Assembly: GCF_049943125.1 (NCBI RefSeq)
Contig: NZ_CP188040.1
Coordinates: 3,224,001 to 3,288,000 of the forward strand
Direction of reading: 5' to 3'
DNA: 64,000 bases
Source of the DNA: JAEXZL01 sp049943125
GTDB lineage: Bacteria > Bacillota > Clostridia > Clostridiales > Clostridiaceae
The notes below the pieces were generated by a model that was not told the DNA's origin, searched no databases, and was given only the letters and a program-made list of their open reading frames with translations. Both the position numbers and the translations under genes were made by a program. Numbering within the stretch: position 1 is the stretch's first letter; every line of letters starts with the position of its first letter. Shown here piece after piece: positions 50,347 through 59,905 of this stretch.

Positions 50347-52299
50347 ATGGAAAACAAAGAGCTGATTATGAAATATGACGTTAATAGCTTGACATCCCTT
50401 GAAAAGCTTGAACCAGTAAGAGTAAGACCAGGTATGTATATAGGCTCCACAGGAAGTAAGGGATTACATCACTGTATCTGGGAAATTCTAGATAATGCAA
50501 TAGATGAGATTACTAACGGCTATGGTGACAGGGCTGCAGTGACTTTAAATAAGGATAAGAGTGTCACTATAATTGACAATGGAAGAGGAATTCCTACAGG
50601 GATACATCCCACAAAGAAAATATCTGGAGTTGAGATGGTGTATACAGAGCTCCATACGGGGGGTAAGTTTAACAACAAAAATTATAAGACCTCCGGTGGA
50701 CTTCATGGTGTTGGTGCAGCGGTGGTCAATGCTCTTTCAGAATGGCTAGAGGTTGAGGTGTATCAGGATGGCAAAATATATAAGCAGCGCTTTGAATATG
50801 CCTATGATAAGTCACTTAAGAGAGTTATGCCAGGAACACCGGTTACACCTTTAAAGGTTGTGGGTAAAACTGACAAGACTGGAACAAAGGTTACCTTTAT
50901 GCCTGACTCAGAAGTTTTTTCCTCCATAGATTTTAAGTTTGAATCCATAGATGAAAGATTGATGATATTAGCCTTCCAAAACAAGGGGATAACCTTAGAG
51001 TTTATAGACCTTCGTAAGGAAGAGGAAGTAAAGAAGGAATATTATTCAGAAAATGGACTTTTAGATTTTATTAATTATTTAAATGAATCAAAGACTGTTC
51101 TGCATCCACAGCCTATACTATTTCAAGGTGAAAGGAATATAGGTGGTATTGATTTATTTGGTGAGGTATGTATTCAGTTTACCGATTCTACTGCAGATTC
51201 TATTGCAAGCTTTGTAAATAATATACCTACAACGGAATCTGGAACTCACGAAACGGGTTTTAAGACAGGAATGACTAGAGCCTTCAAGGAATGGGCTAGA
51301 AAGCTAAATCTTATAAAGGATAAGGATAAGGAATTTGAAGGGGATGACCTAAGAGAAGGCATGACTGCCATTATAAGAGTAAAGATATCAAACCCAATAT
51401 TTGAAGGACAGACGAAAACAAAGCTAGGAAATAATGAAGCTTATACTATAATGAATGAGCTTACCTATACCAAGCTATCTGAATGGATTGAGGACAACAA
51501 GGACGTTGCTACAATCCTTATTAATAATGCTTTGGAAGCAGCTTCAAGAAGAGAAAAGATAAGAAAGATTAATGAAGCTGAGAAGAAGAAAATAGGTAAG
51601 GGTGCAGCTCCTTTAGCAGGTAAAGTAGCTGTCTGTACTCTTAAGGAACCAGAATACAATGAATTTATAGTGGTAGAGGGAGATTCTGCAGGAGGTAGTG
51701 CTAAGCAGGCAAGGGATAGAAGATTCCAAACGATAATGCCTTCTAAGGGAAAAATTATGAACACTGAAAAACAGAAGCTTGAAAATGTTTTGGCCAGTGA
51801 GGAGTTAAAGATTTTTAATACGGCCATAGGTACAGGAACCTTAGATAATTATAAGGAAGAGGATTTAAAATACCATAAAATAATAATAATGAGTGATGCA
51901 GACGTAGATGGATATCATATCAGAACTCTATGGATGACTTATATATACAGATATATGAGGCCGCTTATTGCAAATGGTCATCTTTTCCTGGCTCAGCCGC
52001 CCCTTTATAAGGTTTATAAAACAGGGAAAAAGGGTGAGGTTTTTCAGTATGCTTACAGCGATGAGGAGCTAGAGCAGGTAAAAAAGAATATAGGAAAAGG
52101 TGCTCTTATACAGAGGTATAAAGGTTTAGGTGAGATGAACCCTGATCAGCTGTGGGACACAACCCTCAATCCAGAAAAAAGAACCCTGTATCAAGTGACT
52201 ATTGAAGATGCAGCTAAGGCAGAAAAGATGATATCTCTTTTAATGGGTGATATAGTTGAGCCGCGAAAAAAATACATGTACAAATACGCAGAATTTTAA
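50347..52299 (+). CDS. parE: DNA topoisomerase IV subunit B
   Basis: The ATPase subunit of the type IIA enzyme that unlinks daughter chromosomes. The 650-residue protein has the GHKL ATPase region (EILDNAIDEITNGYG, NGRGIPTGIHP, GGLHGVGAAVVNALSEW), the QTKTKLGNNEA hinge and a TOPRIM domain (IVVEGDSAGGSAKQARDR, MSDADVDGYHI). A TTG at 50335 lies within the ribosome binding site (TTGGAGG), so the ATG at 50347 is used. parC follows after 12 bases. ParE is preferred to GyrB because the partner subunit lacks the gyrase-specific GyrA box. Confidence 0.9.
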   Translation: MENKELIMKYDVNSLTSLEKLEPVRVRPGMYIGSTGSKGLHHCIWEILDNAIDEITNGYGDRAAVTLNKDKSVTIIDNGRGIPTGIHPTKKISGVEMVYTELHTGGKFNNKNYKTSGGLHGVGAAVVNALSEWLEVEVYQDGKIYKQRFEYAYDKSLKRVMPGTPVTPLKVVGKTDKTGTKVTFMPDSEVFSSIDFKFESIDERLMILAFQNKGITLEFIDLRKEEEVKKEYYSENGLLDFINYLNESKTVLHPQPILFQGERNIGGIDLFGEVCIQFTDSTADSIASFVNNIPTTESGTHETGFKTGMTRAFKEWARKLNLIKDKDKEFEGDDLREGMTAIIRVKISNPIFEGQTKTKLGNNEAYTIMNELTYTKLSEWIEDNKDVATILINNALEAASRREKIRKINEAEKKKIGKGAAPLAGKVAVCTLKEPEYNEFIVVEGDSAGGSAKQARDRRFQTIMPSKGKIMNTEKQKLENVLASEELKIFNTAIGTGTLDNYKEEDLKYHKIIIMSDADVDGYHIRTLWMTYIYRYMRPLIANGHLFLAQPPLYKVYKTGKKGEVFQYAYSDEELEQVKKNIGKGALIQRYKGLGEMNPDQLWDTTLNPEKRTLYQVTIEDAAKAEKMISLLMGDIVEPRKKYMYKYAEF

Positions 52300-52311
52300 G
52301 GGGGATAATAT

Positions 52312-55233
52312 ATGGCAAAGAAAATCAATATACCTAAGGACGGGAATATAATACCTATACCACTAGAAGAAGCAATGCCAGATAATTATCTACCTTATGC
52401 TGTGGAAGTGGCAAAGGATCGAGCTCTTCCTGATGTTCGAGATGGGATGAAGCCTGTTCATAGAAGGATTCTTTATGGCTCATATTTATTAAGAGCATTT
52501 CCTGACAAGCCTTATTATAAGTCTGCAAGAATTGTAGGAGACATTTTAGGAAAGTTTCATCCCCATGGTGATACTTCTGTTTATGATGCTATGGTTATCC
52601 TTGCTCAGAATTTTACCACAAGATATCCTCTGATAGATGGGCACGGAAACTGGGGATCTATTGATGGTGATGGAGCAGCTGCCATGCGTTATACTGAAGC
52701 AAGACTTGCTCCAATAGCCATGGAGATGATTAAAGATATAGACAAAGGTACTGTAGATATGGTACCAAATTATTCCGATAGTGAAATGGAGCCAGCAGTA
52801 CTGCCTTCAAGGTATCCAAATCTATTAGTTAATGGTGCCTTTGGTATTGCCGTTGGATTAGCCACCAATATACCTCCTCATAATCTCAAGGAAGTGGTGG
52901 ATGGGATTACAGCTTATATCGATAATCCTGATATAACTACCAAGGAGCTTATGAAGTATATTAAGGGACCGGATTTACCTACAGGAGGAATATTGATAGG
53001 AAGGGATTCTATACACTCTGCCTATGAAACGGGAGAAGGAAAGGTTACCTTAAGGGCAAAAGCTAATATAGAAAAGTTAGAAAATGGTAGATTGGGGATA
53101 GTTATTACTGAATTCCCTTATAGAAAAAATAAAGCGAAGCTCCTCCAAAGTATTTCAGAAATGACTGGTGACAAAAGACATGCTAAGGCTTTAGAGTCAA
53201 TTGTAGATATTAGGGATGAATCTGATAGAACTGGTATCCGTGCCGTGATAGAATTTAAAAAATCTACTGAAATGGAAACAGCAGATAAGGTTTTAAAATA
53301 TCTATATAAAAGAACAGACCTTCAATGTAATCTAAGCTTCAACATGGTAGCCCTTGCTGATGGTAAGCCGCAAACCTTAGGACTAAAGCAGATATTAGTT
53401 CATTATGTTAATCACCAGAAGGAAATAATAACTAGAAGGAGCAGAAGAGAGCTAGATGATGCTAGCAAAAGATTTCATATTGTTGAAGGCTTTATTAAAG
53501 CAATAGATATTATGGATGAAATAATTGCGGTTATTAGAAGCTCTAAATCAAAGAAGGATGCAGGAGATAATCTTCAGAGTAAATTTGGCTTCACAGAGGC
53601 TCAAGCTAATGCCATTTTAGAGCTGATGCTTTACAGGCTTACTGGACTTGAAATTAAGGTTTTTCAAAAGGAATATAAAGAACTAGAAAAGCTCATTGCT
53701 AAGCTTAATAAAATATTGAATAATGAAAAAGAACTTATAAAAGTTGTAAAAAATGAACTTTTAGAGATAACTGAAAGGTATAAGGACGATAGAAGAACAG
53801 AAATAATAGCCGATGAGCAGGAGGCTAAAATTGATATTGAGGAGCTTCTTGTGGTAGAGGATATAATGGTTACTATTTCTAAGGATGGCTTTGCTAAAAG
53901 AGTACCTCTAAAAAATTACAACAGGACCAGTGGAGAGGTGGATTCTATTGAGTATAGAGAGGGTGATTATGCTAAATATGTTTTCCAATCTAATACCAGA
54001 GACATTATAATGGTCTTCACAGATAAAGGCAATATGTTCCAGTTTAGAGGAAACCTTCTTCCTGAGGCGAAATGGAGAGATAAGGGTGAAAGGATTGATA
54101 CTCTTATAAAAGGGCTGGATTTAGACAAGGAAAGTATAATAGCAGCCTATACAATAAATGACATAAAAAGTCCACTAGATTATATTTTTATAACGGCTAA
54201 GGGAAATATAAAGAAATCCTCCCTTGATAAATTTGAAACTAGCTACACAAAGCTTCAAGCCATAAAACTAAAGGATGGAGATTCTTTGGTAATGGCTGAG
54301 CTCATGGATAGGAACAGAGAGGAAGAATTCATAAGAATTGCACTAAATAATGATTTACACTTTACTATTATTGAGCCTAAATTGTTATCTACTGAAAGGA
54401 ATATACTTCCTCAATCACTGATATTACTACCAGATAAGCTCTCCATTAACAGTGCTGAAATTGTAAAAGACTATGCTCTAAGTGAATATATCGTTGGGAT
54501 AAGCCCTAGTGGAAATATTAAGCTAGTAAAGAGCAATAAAAGAGATGATTACTTTAAAGCAAGAGTGACTCAAGAGGATTATCTACTTATATTTACAGAC
54601 TCGGGAAAGGTTTATAGAATACCAGCTGTTATACTTGAAAGCTTAGAGAACACAGAACTTCATTTAGAGGATATAGCAGATTTCACCAGCAAGAAGGAAA
54701 AGGTTCTTAATATAGTAAGTAGTAGCATGGATTTAGAGAAAGGCATAGTTTATTATTTTACCAGTAACGGACTGATAAAAAAGACTGCTCTAAAGGAGTT
54801 TAGTGGGGAATATACAGAAATACTGGGCTATAAATTCAAGAGTGAAGGTGATGTCCTTATAAATATCGATATCTCCTTTGAAGAAGAAATAAATGTACTG
54901 ATAATTACCTCAAAGGGAATGGCTATAAAATTTGATTCATCTAATGTGAATCTCATGGGTAAAGGAGCTTCTGGGGTAATAGGAATTAGTCTTAAAGATG
55001 AGGATAGAGTTATATATGGAGGAATTGTATCTGCTGACTCTGCTGCAGGCTCTAAGAAAAATAATCTTCAACCAGTGGTTACCGATGAAAGCTTAATAGT
55101 ACTAAAAACAAACAAGAAAGAAAGTAAGCTATTAAAAATTGATGAAATTAAGGTGCAGAATAGAGCGGGCAGGGGAAATAATATTTTCCTCATACTTATG
55201 AATGATTATATTAAAGATGTGAAAATCAAGTGA
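52312..55233 (+). CDS. parC: DNA topoisomerase IV subunit A, with long C-terminal domain
   Basis: The breakage-reunion subunit. The quinolone-pocket segment FHPHGDTSVYDAMVILAQ is present, and the catalytic tyrosine is in AAMRYTEARLAP. GAFGIAVGLATNIPPHNL and a coiled-coil tower (about 400-480) follow, then a beta-pinwheel C-terminal domain (about 500-973). With 973 residues it is longer than the roughly 800 usual for ParC in bacilli. No QRRGGKG GyrA box is found; the closest segment, VQNRAGRGNN near the C terminus, is not a match, so topoisomerase IV is favoured. GGGGGA is the ribosome binding site. Confidence 0.9.
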   Translation: MAKKINIPKDGNIIPIPLEEAMPDNYLPYAVEVAKDRALPDVRDGMKPVHRRILYGSYLLRAFPDKPYYKSARIVGDILGKFHPHGDTSVYDAMVILAQNFTTRYPLIDGHGNWGSIDGDGAAAMRYTEARLAPIAMEMIKDIDKGTVDMVPNYSDSEMEPAVLPSRYPNLLVNGAFGIAVGLATNIPPHNLKEVVDGITAYIDNPDITTKELMKYIKGPDLPTGGILIGRDSIHSAYETGEGKVTLRAKANIEKLENGRLGIVITEFPYRKNKAKLLQSISEMTGDKRHAKALESIVDIRDESDRTGIRAVIEFKKSTEMETADKVLKYLYKRTDLQCNLSFNMVALADGKPQTLGLKQILVHYVNHQKEIITRRSRRELDDASKRFHIVEGFIKAIDIMDEIIAVIRSSKSKKDAGDNLQSKFGFTEAQANAILELMLYRLTGLEIKVFQKEYKELEKLIAKLNKILNNEKELIKVVKNELLEITERYKDDRRTEIIADEQEAKIDIEELLVVEDIMVTISKDGFAKRVPLKNYNRTSGEVDSIEYREGDYAKYVFQSNTRDIIMVFTDKGNMFQFRGNLLPEAKWRDKGERIDTLIKGLDLDKESIIAAYTINDIKSPLDYIFITAKGNIKKSSLDKFETSYTKLQAIKLKDGDSLVMAELMDRNREEEFIRIALNNDLHFTIIEPKLLSTERNILPQSLILLPDKLSINSAEIVKDYALSEYIVGISPSGNIKLVKSNKRDDYFKARVTQEDYLLIFTDSGKVYRIPAVILESLENTELHLEDIADFTSKKEKVLNIVSSSMDLEKGIVYYFTSNGLIKKTALKEFSGEYTEILGYKFKSEGDVLINIDISFEEEINVLIITSKGMAIKFDSSNVNLMGKGASGVIGISLKDEDRVIYGGIVSADSAAGSKKNNLQPVVTDESLIVLKTNKKESKLLKIDEIKVQNRAGRGNNIFLILMNDYIKDVKIK

Positions 55234-55250
55234 TAGGGGAGTTGATTGGT

Positions 55251-55808
55251 ATGAAGAGTGCATTAGTAATAGTGGCTGAAGGCTTTGAAGAAATAGAAGC
55301 TTTAACAGTGGTGGATATATTAAGAAGAGCAGGGGTAACCTGTGATTTATGTTCACTGCAGGGGGAAGTTGTAGAAGGAGCTCATGGCATTAAGGTAATC
55401 TGTGATACTTTTATTGATCATGAAAATACCGCAAACTATGATGCTATTATTCTTCCAGGTGGTATGCCAGGAACTAATAATTTAAAAAATAGCGCACATA
55501 CCCTTGATCTTATCCGTGAATATTACAGCAGCGGCAAGGTAATAGCTGCCATTTGTGCTGCACCAATAGTTTTAGCTGAGGCTGGACTGTTAAAAGGAAG
55601 AACAATCACCTCTTATCCAACCTTTAGAGAGGATTTGGATAATTGTATATATAAAGAGGATGCAGTTATAGTGGATGAAAATATTATAACCAGTAGGGGG
55701 CCAGCTACAGCACTGCCTTTTGCCCTTGAGATTCTCAAGCAGCTTGGATTGTTTGAAGAAGAAAAAAAGCTTAAAGAAGATACTTCTTTTTTCTATAGTA
55801 TAATTTAA
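55251..55808 (+). CDS. DJ-1/PfpI family protein
   Basis: A 185-residue DJ-1-type protein with the conserved glutamate near residue 14 (GFEEIEALTVVDILRRAG) and the nucleophile-elbow cysteine C102 in IAAICAAPIVLAEAGLLKGR. The C-terminal block is ITSRGPATALPFALEIL. Family members include YajL/ThiJ-like and glyoxalase-like proteins involved in stress protection; the exact activity is not clear. The ATG at 55251 is 9 bases after GGGGAG; an in-frame GTG at 55230 overlaps the parC end. It probably shares the parE-parC transcript, since only 17 bases separate the genes. Confidence 0.9.
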   Translation: MKSALVIVAEGFEEIEALTVVDILRRAGVTCDLCSLQGEVVEGAHGIKVICDTFIDHENTANYDAIILPGGMPGTNNLKNSAHTLDLIREYYSSGKVIAAICAAPIVLAEAGLLKGRTITSYPTFREDLDNCIYKEDAVIVDENIITSRGPATALPFALEILKQLGLFEEEKKLKEDTSFFYSII

Positions 55809-55813
55809 ATATT

Positions 55814-55852
55814 TCTCGGCATAGTGTAGTATATATTATGCCGAGATTTTTA
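55814..55852 (+). terminator. Terminator after the DJ-1/PfpI gene
   Basis: TCTCGGCATA (55814-55823) pairs with TATGCCGAGA (55837-55846), followed by TTTTTAT. Confidence 0.87.
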
Positions 55853-56038
55853 TATATGAATGGAAAATTGATGATTAACTAGTTTTGATAAAAAAGTTAG
55901 AGGTATTTAAAGAAAATGTCCACTAGGTGATAGAAGATATAGATTAAATAATTGAAAATCATTATAATAATGGAGTAGACTTTGGTGTTAATAGATATAA
56001 AGTATTTATATGATTTATGATGGTTAGGTTGTGATAAT

Positions 56039-57817
56039 TTGAAGGAAATGTGGTTAATTAAAAATCCCGGTATTGATCCTAAGCGTTTAGCCAAGGAATG
56101 TAATATATCAGAGCTTTCAGCAGTATTATGTGCGGTCAGGGGACTTAGGGATAGAGAGGTTGTGGAAGAATTTTTAGAACCATCCTTAGAAAAACTTCAT
56201 GATAGTACTTTAATGAAGGATTATAATAAGGGAGTAAGTATTATAAAGGATGCTATTTTGTCCAATAAGAAAATAGTAATTTATGGAGATTATGATTGTG
56301 ATGGTGTTATAAGCACCTATATATTATATAGTACTCTAAAGGAATTAGGAGCTAAGGTAGGGTATTATATACCGCAAAGAGAAGAAGAAGGTTATGGTTT
56401 GAATTCTGATAGAATTAGAGTGCTGAGAGAGGAAGGCTATGAGGTAATATTAACCTGTGATAATGGTATATCAGCTATTGAACAAGCTAAGTTAGCCTTA
56501 GACCTGGGCTTTACCTTAGTAATTACAGATCATCATGATATTCCCTACAAGGATACAGATGAAGGTAGAATATTTATGATACCTGAGGCTCATGCTGTTA
56601 TAAATCCTAAGCAGTCAGATTGTCCATATCCCTTTAAATCTCTCTGTGGAGCTGGAGTGGCAATGAAATTTGCTGAAGGCCTCTTTATATCAATGAGGAG
56701 AAGCCTTGAAGAAGGTAGAAAGTATATAGAATATGCCGCCATTAGTACAGTATGTGACGTAGTAGATCTCATTGGTGAAAATAGAATTATAGTGAAAAAT
56801 GGCTTAAAGATGCTAAATAACACAAGGAACATTGGTCTTAAAGCATTGATAAATGAAACTGGAATAAATAATAAAAAGATTTCTGCCTATCACTTGGGCT
56901 TTGTTATTGGACCTGAAATTAATGCTACAGGGAGGCTTGAATCAGCTGGCTTAGCATTAGAGCTTTTGTTAGAAAAAAATGAGCTTTTGGCAAAGGAAAA
57001 AGCTAAAAGGCTTCATGAGCTAAATACTGAGCGTCAAAGAATGACTCAAGAAAGCGTAGAGCTTTTAGAGGAGAAGATAATTACTGAAGGCATCTCTAAG
57101 GACAAGATTTTAGTTTTATATTGCCAGGATGTTCATGAAAGTATAGCTGGAATAGCTGCGGGAAGAATAAAAGAAAAATATAATAAGCCTACAATTGTAT
57201 TAACAAGAGGAAAAGAAATGCCTAAGGGTTCAGGTAGGTCAATAGAAGGTTATAATATGTTTGAGGAGCTTTCTAAGGGAAGAGGATACATGGAAAAGTT
57301 TGGCGGACATCCTATGGCAGCGGGACTTTCCTTAAAAGAAGAAAATATAATTCCCTTGAGGAATTTTTTGAATGAAAATTGCCAGTTAACTGATGAGGAC
57401 CTTATTCCTAAGATTAGATTTGATCTTCCATTAGGACTTGAATTTATATCTGAGAGGCTTATTAATGAGCTTGAAGTGTTTGAACCTTTTGGAAAAGCTA
57501 ATCCTTCTCCTCTATTTGGTGCGAAAAATATCAGGGCTATAAAGATTAATTTCATAGGGAAGGAACGGAATATATTAAAGCTTAGGCTGGAAATCCCTAA
57601 AAGAGGTTTATATATAGATGCAATATCTTTTGATAAGGGAGAAGCTTTTAAGGAGCTTATTAAAGCCAACTTTTCAGAGGAAGAAGCAGCTAAGCTGATT
57701 AAGGGAGGTAGCTGTAATATATCAGTAGATTTTATATTCTATCCATCTATAAATGAATATAATGGTTATAGGAATATACAGCTAGTAATTAAGAGCATAA
57801 GGCTGACACAAAAATAA
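56039..57817 (+). CDS. recJ: Single-stranded-DNA-specific exonuclease
   Basis: A RecJ exonuclease (5'-3' on single strands, for recombination and mismatch repair). The DHH catalytic motifs are visible: YGDYDCDGVIS (I), TCDNGISA (II), VITDHHD (III) and INPKQSDCPYPFKSLCGAGVAMK (IV). The DHHA1 part has GFVIGPEINATGRLESA and MPKGSGRSIEGYNMFEELS with MEKFGGHPMAAGLSLK. The 592 residues cover the RecJ core and OB-fold domain. The start is a TTG at 56039 or an ATG at 56048. AAGGAA lies between the two, too close to the ATG, and neither start is well supported. Confidence 0.92.
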   Translation: MKEMWLIKNPGIDPKRLAKECNISELSAVLCAVRGLRDREVVEEFLEPSLEKLHDSTLMKDYNKGVSIIKDAILSNKKIVIYGDYDCDGVISTYILYSTLKELGAKVGYYIPQREEEGYGLNSDRIRVLREEGYEVILTCDNGISAIEQAKLALDLGFTLVITDHHDIPYKDTDEGRIFMIPEAHAVINPKQSDCPYPFKSLCGAGVAMKFAEGLFISMRRSLEEGRKYIEYAAISTVCDVVDLIGENRIIVKNGLKMLNNTRNIGLKALINETGINNKKISAYHLGFVIGPEINATGRLESAGLALELLLEKNELLAKEKAKRLHELNTERQRMTQESVELLEEKIITEGISKDKILVLYCQDVHESIAGIAAGRIKEKYNKPTIVLTRGKEMPKGSGRSIEGYNMFEELSKGRGYMEKFGGHPMAAGLSLKEENIIPLRNFLNENCQLTDEDLIPKIRFDLPLGLEFISERLINELEVFEPFGKANPSPLFGAKNIRAIKINFIGKERNILKLRLEIPKRGLYIDAISFDKGEAFKELIKANFSEEEAAKLIKGGSCNISVDFIFYPSINEYNGYRNIQLVIKSIRLTQK

Positions 57818-57818
57818 A

Positions 57819-57842
57819 GGTACGGGATTTTCATCCCATACC
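57819..57842 (-). terminator. Terminator between recJ and the spore protein gene
   Basis: GGTACGGGAT pairs with ATCCCATACC around a 4-base loop. The minus strand then reads TTTATTTTTG, so it mainly serves the spore-protein transcript. Confidence 0.7.
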
Positions 57843-57851
57843 TATCACTGA

Positions 57852-58040
57852 TTATAAATTTTTCTCATATTGCTCTACCATTCTCTTAACCATTTCTCCG
57901 CCAACGCTGCCGTTTTCTCTAGAAGTAAGGTCACCATTGTAATCGCTAAGAGGTACTCCTAATTCATTAGCAACTTCTTTCTTAAACTTAGATAAACCGT
58001 TTTTAGCTTCAGGAACTAGTTTTTGATTTCTGCTTGTCAT
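57852..58040 (-). CDS. Alpha/beta-type small acid-soluble spore protein
   Basis: A 62-residue DNA-binding protein of dormant spores. The two family signatures are present: ALxxFKxEVANELG-like (GLSKFKKEVANELGVPL), which contains the GPR cleavage region, and DLTSRENGSVGGEMVKRMVE, the second conserved helix with GSVGGEMVK. It coats spore DNA and protects it from UV. AAGGAGGTG precedes the ATG. It is monocistronic and would be expressed in the forespore by sigma G. It is direct evidence for a spore former. Confidence 0.95.
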   Translation of the reverse strand: MTSRNQKLVPEAKNGLSKFKKEVANELGVPLSDYNGDLTSRENGSVGGEMVKRMVEQYEKNL

Positions 58041-58224
58041 AATGTCACCTCCTTTTTTCCTTTGTGATATTATGTTGTCCGTTATTTGGATTTATATTTT
58101 ATTGAATTTAAGGCATAACAGGAATTTAATGCTTAGAGCTGTACAAAAATCAAATAATGCTAAAGGTTATCTTTATTTACAGTCTTTGTTTTAATTTTAT
58201 AAATAATATTGGGAGCTGGTAATT

Positions 58225-59298
58225 ATGAATAGATATAAAATTATTATGACCGGTGGTGGATCTGCTGGTCATGTAACTCCAAACCTAGCACTCTTTCCGA
58301 TGCTAAAGAAGGAAGGCTTTGAGATAAAATATATTGGAGGTAAAAATGGAATAGAAAAAGGAATAATCGAAGGAGCTGGAATACCTTTCTTTGGTATATC
58401 TACAGGAAAGCTTAGAAGATATTTTGATTTAAAAAATTTTACCGATCCTTTTAAGGTCATTGCTGGTATAGGTCAATGCTATAAAATAATTAAGAGAGAA
58501 AAGCCTGACATAGTATTTTCAAAAGGTGGTTTTGTAGCTGTTCCAGTGGTGCTAGGTGCTTACTTAAACAAGGTGCCAGTGGTTTCTCATGAGTCAGATA
58601 TAACACCTGGCCTTGCTAACAAGCTTATAATTCCATATTGCTCTAAGCTTTGCTTAACCTTCCCTGAGGCGATAAATCATGTAAGGAAGGATAAAGCAGT
58701 TATAACAGGAACTCCTATAAGAGAAGAGCTATTTAAAGGTAAAAAGGAAGAGTGTCTTAAGATAACAGGATTTTCAGGGAGGAAGCCAATACTTCTAATA
58801 ATTGGAGGAAGCTTAGGGTCAAAGGTCCTAAATGATGCGGTAAGAAATAATTTGACAGAGATACTTTCTACCTTCGATGTAATACATTTATGTGGTAAAG
58901 GTAATAGGGAGGAGTCGCTGACAGATAAGGCTGGTTATAAACAGTATGAATATGTTAATGAGGAAATGTCTCATTTTTTAATGGGGGCTGATCTAGTAAT
59001 ATCTAGAGCAGGAGCTAATAGCATATTTGAGTTATTAGCATTAAAGAAGCCAAATATTTTAATACCCCTATCACAAAAGGCGAGCAGGGGAGATCAAATA
59101 CTTAATGCTAAATCCTTTGAGAAAAATGGTTATAGTTATGTAATACAGGAAGAAAGCTTAGATGATGAGGTTTTTAAGAAAGCAATAAGGACTGTTTACA
59201 AAGAGAGGGAAAAATATACTTCTCTTATGGAAACGAGCCAAATGAAAAATGGCTCTCTAAATATCATGAAGGTAATACTAGATAATATCAAAAAATAA
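58225..59298 (+). CDS. murG: UDP-GlcNAc:lipid I N-acetylglucosaminyltransferase
   Basis: Makes lipid II at the inner face of the membrane in peptidoglycan synthesis. The 357-residue GT-B protein has MTGGGSAGHVTPNLAL (8-23), the G-loop that binds the diphosphate, VFSKGGFVAVPVVLGAYL and the acceptor-site HESD (about 122-125), and the donor-site GGSLGSKVLN and SRAGANSIFELLAL (about 256-269). It stands apart from any division/cell-wall cluster. Solitary MurG copies of this kind occur in clostridia and may be the only copy or an extra one; this cannot be decided from the window. The ribosome binding site is GGGAG. Confidence 0.93.
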   Translation: MNRYKIIMTGGGSAGHVTPNLALFPMLKKEGFEIKYIGGKNGIEKGIIEGAGIPFFGISTGKLRRYFDLKNFTDPFKVIAGIGQCYKIIKREKPDIVFSKGGFVAVPVVLGAYLNKVPVVSHESDITPGLANKLIIPYCSKLCLTFPEAINHVRKDKAVITGTPIREELFKGKKEECLKITGFSGRKPILLIIGGSLGSKVLNDAVRNNLTEILSTFDVIHLCGKGNREESLTDKAGYKQYEYVNEEMSHFLMGADLVISRAGANSIFELLALKKPNILIPLSQKASRGDQILNAKSFEKNGYSYVIQEESLDDEVFKKAIRTVYKEREKYTSLMETSQMKNGSLNIMKVILDNIKK

Positions 59299-59312
59299 TA
59301 TTTATAATTTTT

Positions 59313-59340
59313 GAAAAGAGCGCAGCTCTTTTCTTTTTTT
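59313..59340 (+). terminator. Terminator of murG
   Basis: GAAAAGAGC (59313-59321) pairs with GCTCTTTTC (59325-59333), followed by seven T. Confidence 0.85.
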
Positions 59341-59483
59341 ATTGGTTATATTTACTTTATATTTTTTTGGTTTTTATGGGGTAGCCATTGCCTTTTGATA
59401 TTCAGACAAGTTTTTCAATTAACAATATTATGCACAATAATAGGGGGGGTGTTATTGGAACTTTTTATAATATAATAAATATA

Positions 59484-59505
59484 AATAACAGTTTTGTTAT
59501 TGACT
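59484..59505. promoter_or_regulatory. Operator-like palindrome overlapping a -35-like box
   Basis: AATAACA-GTTT-TGTTATT (59484-59501) is a perfect inverted repeat with a 4-base spacer. Its end overlaps TTGACT (59500-59505), a -35 candidate with TATTAA 18 bases further on. The arms do not match the Rex half site TTGTTAA in the usual orientation. Confidence 0.4.
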
Positions 59506-59695
59506 ACAAATAAATTAAAAATGTATTAAAATTGATAAATAAATAAAAATTAAAATAAATTTAACTATTAAGCAAAATTTATACTAATAAATAAATTAAG
59601 TTCTAATCTGCCTATAATCAGCAATTATAGTGATTTTTAAGTGAGAATTTATTTAGGTTTATGAATAATATTAGAACAATATTGGGTAAGATAAC

Positions 59696-59723
59696 TTGCA
59701 AAATATATTTCTTAGTATATAAT
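59696..59723 (+). promoter_or_regulatory. Promoter candidate for nifJ
   Basis: TTGCAA (59696-59701), 16 bases, TATAAT (59718-59723). It predicts a leader of about 175 bases. Confidence 0.55.
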
Positions 59724-59905
59724 ATTAATGTAGTTTATTTTGCTTTATCTCTGGATTAAATATGTTATGGATTTAACATCAATTGATAATACCAGTTATT
59801 TTTGATTACTTTCGTAATGTATTGAAACAGATTTACTTTTATAAATAAATCCTTTGTTACAAAAAAATATTTAAATTTTTCATAAAGGAAAGTGAGGTCT
59901 ACGCA

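Larger units (their letters stand above)
59341..59905. other. AT-rich control region before nifJ
   Basis: No gene was seen. It holds an 18-base operator-like palindrome (59484-59501), a promoter candidate (59696-59723) and an isolated run of seven G near 59443-59449 in otherwise very AT-rich DNA. Confidence 0.5.

Noticed and set aside
52312..55233. Calling the pair gyrB-gyrA
   Set aside because: No GyrA box was found in the C-terminal domain; topoisomerase IV fits better, although a gyrase pair elsewhere cannot be checked.
59299..59905. Rex operator before nifJ
   Set aside because: The palindrome found has arms AATAACA/TGTTATT, not TTGTTAA/TTAACAA; no better match was seen.
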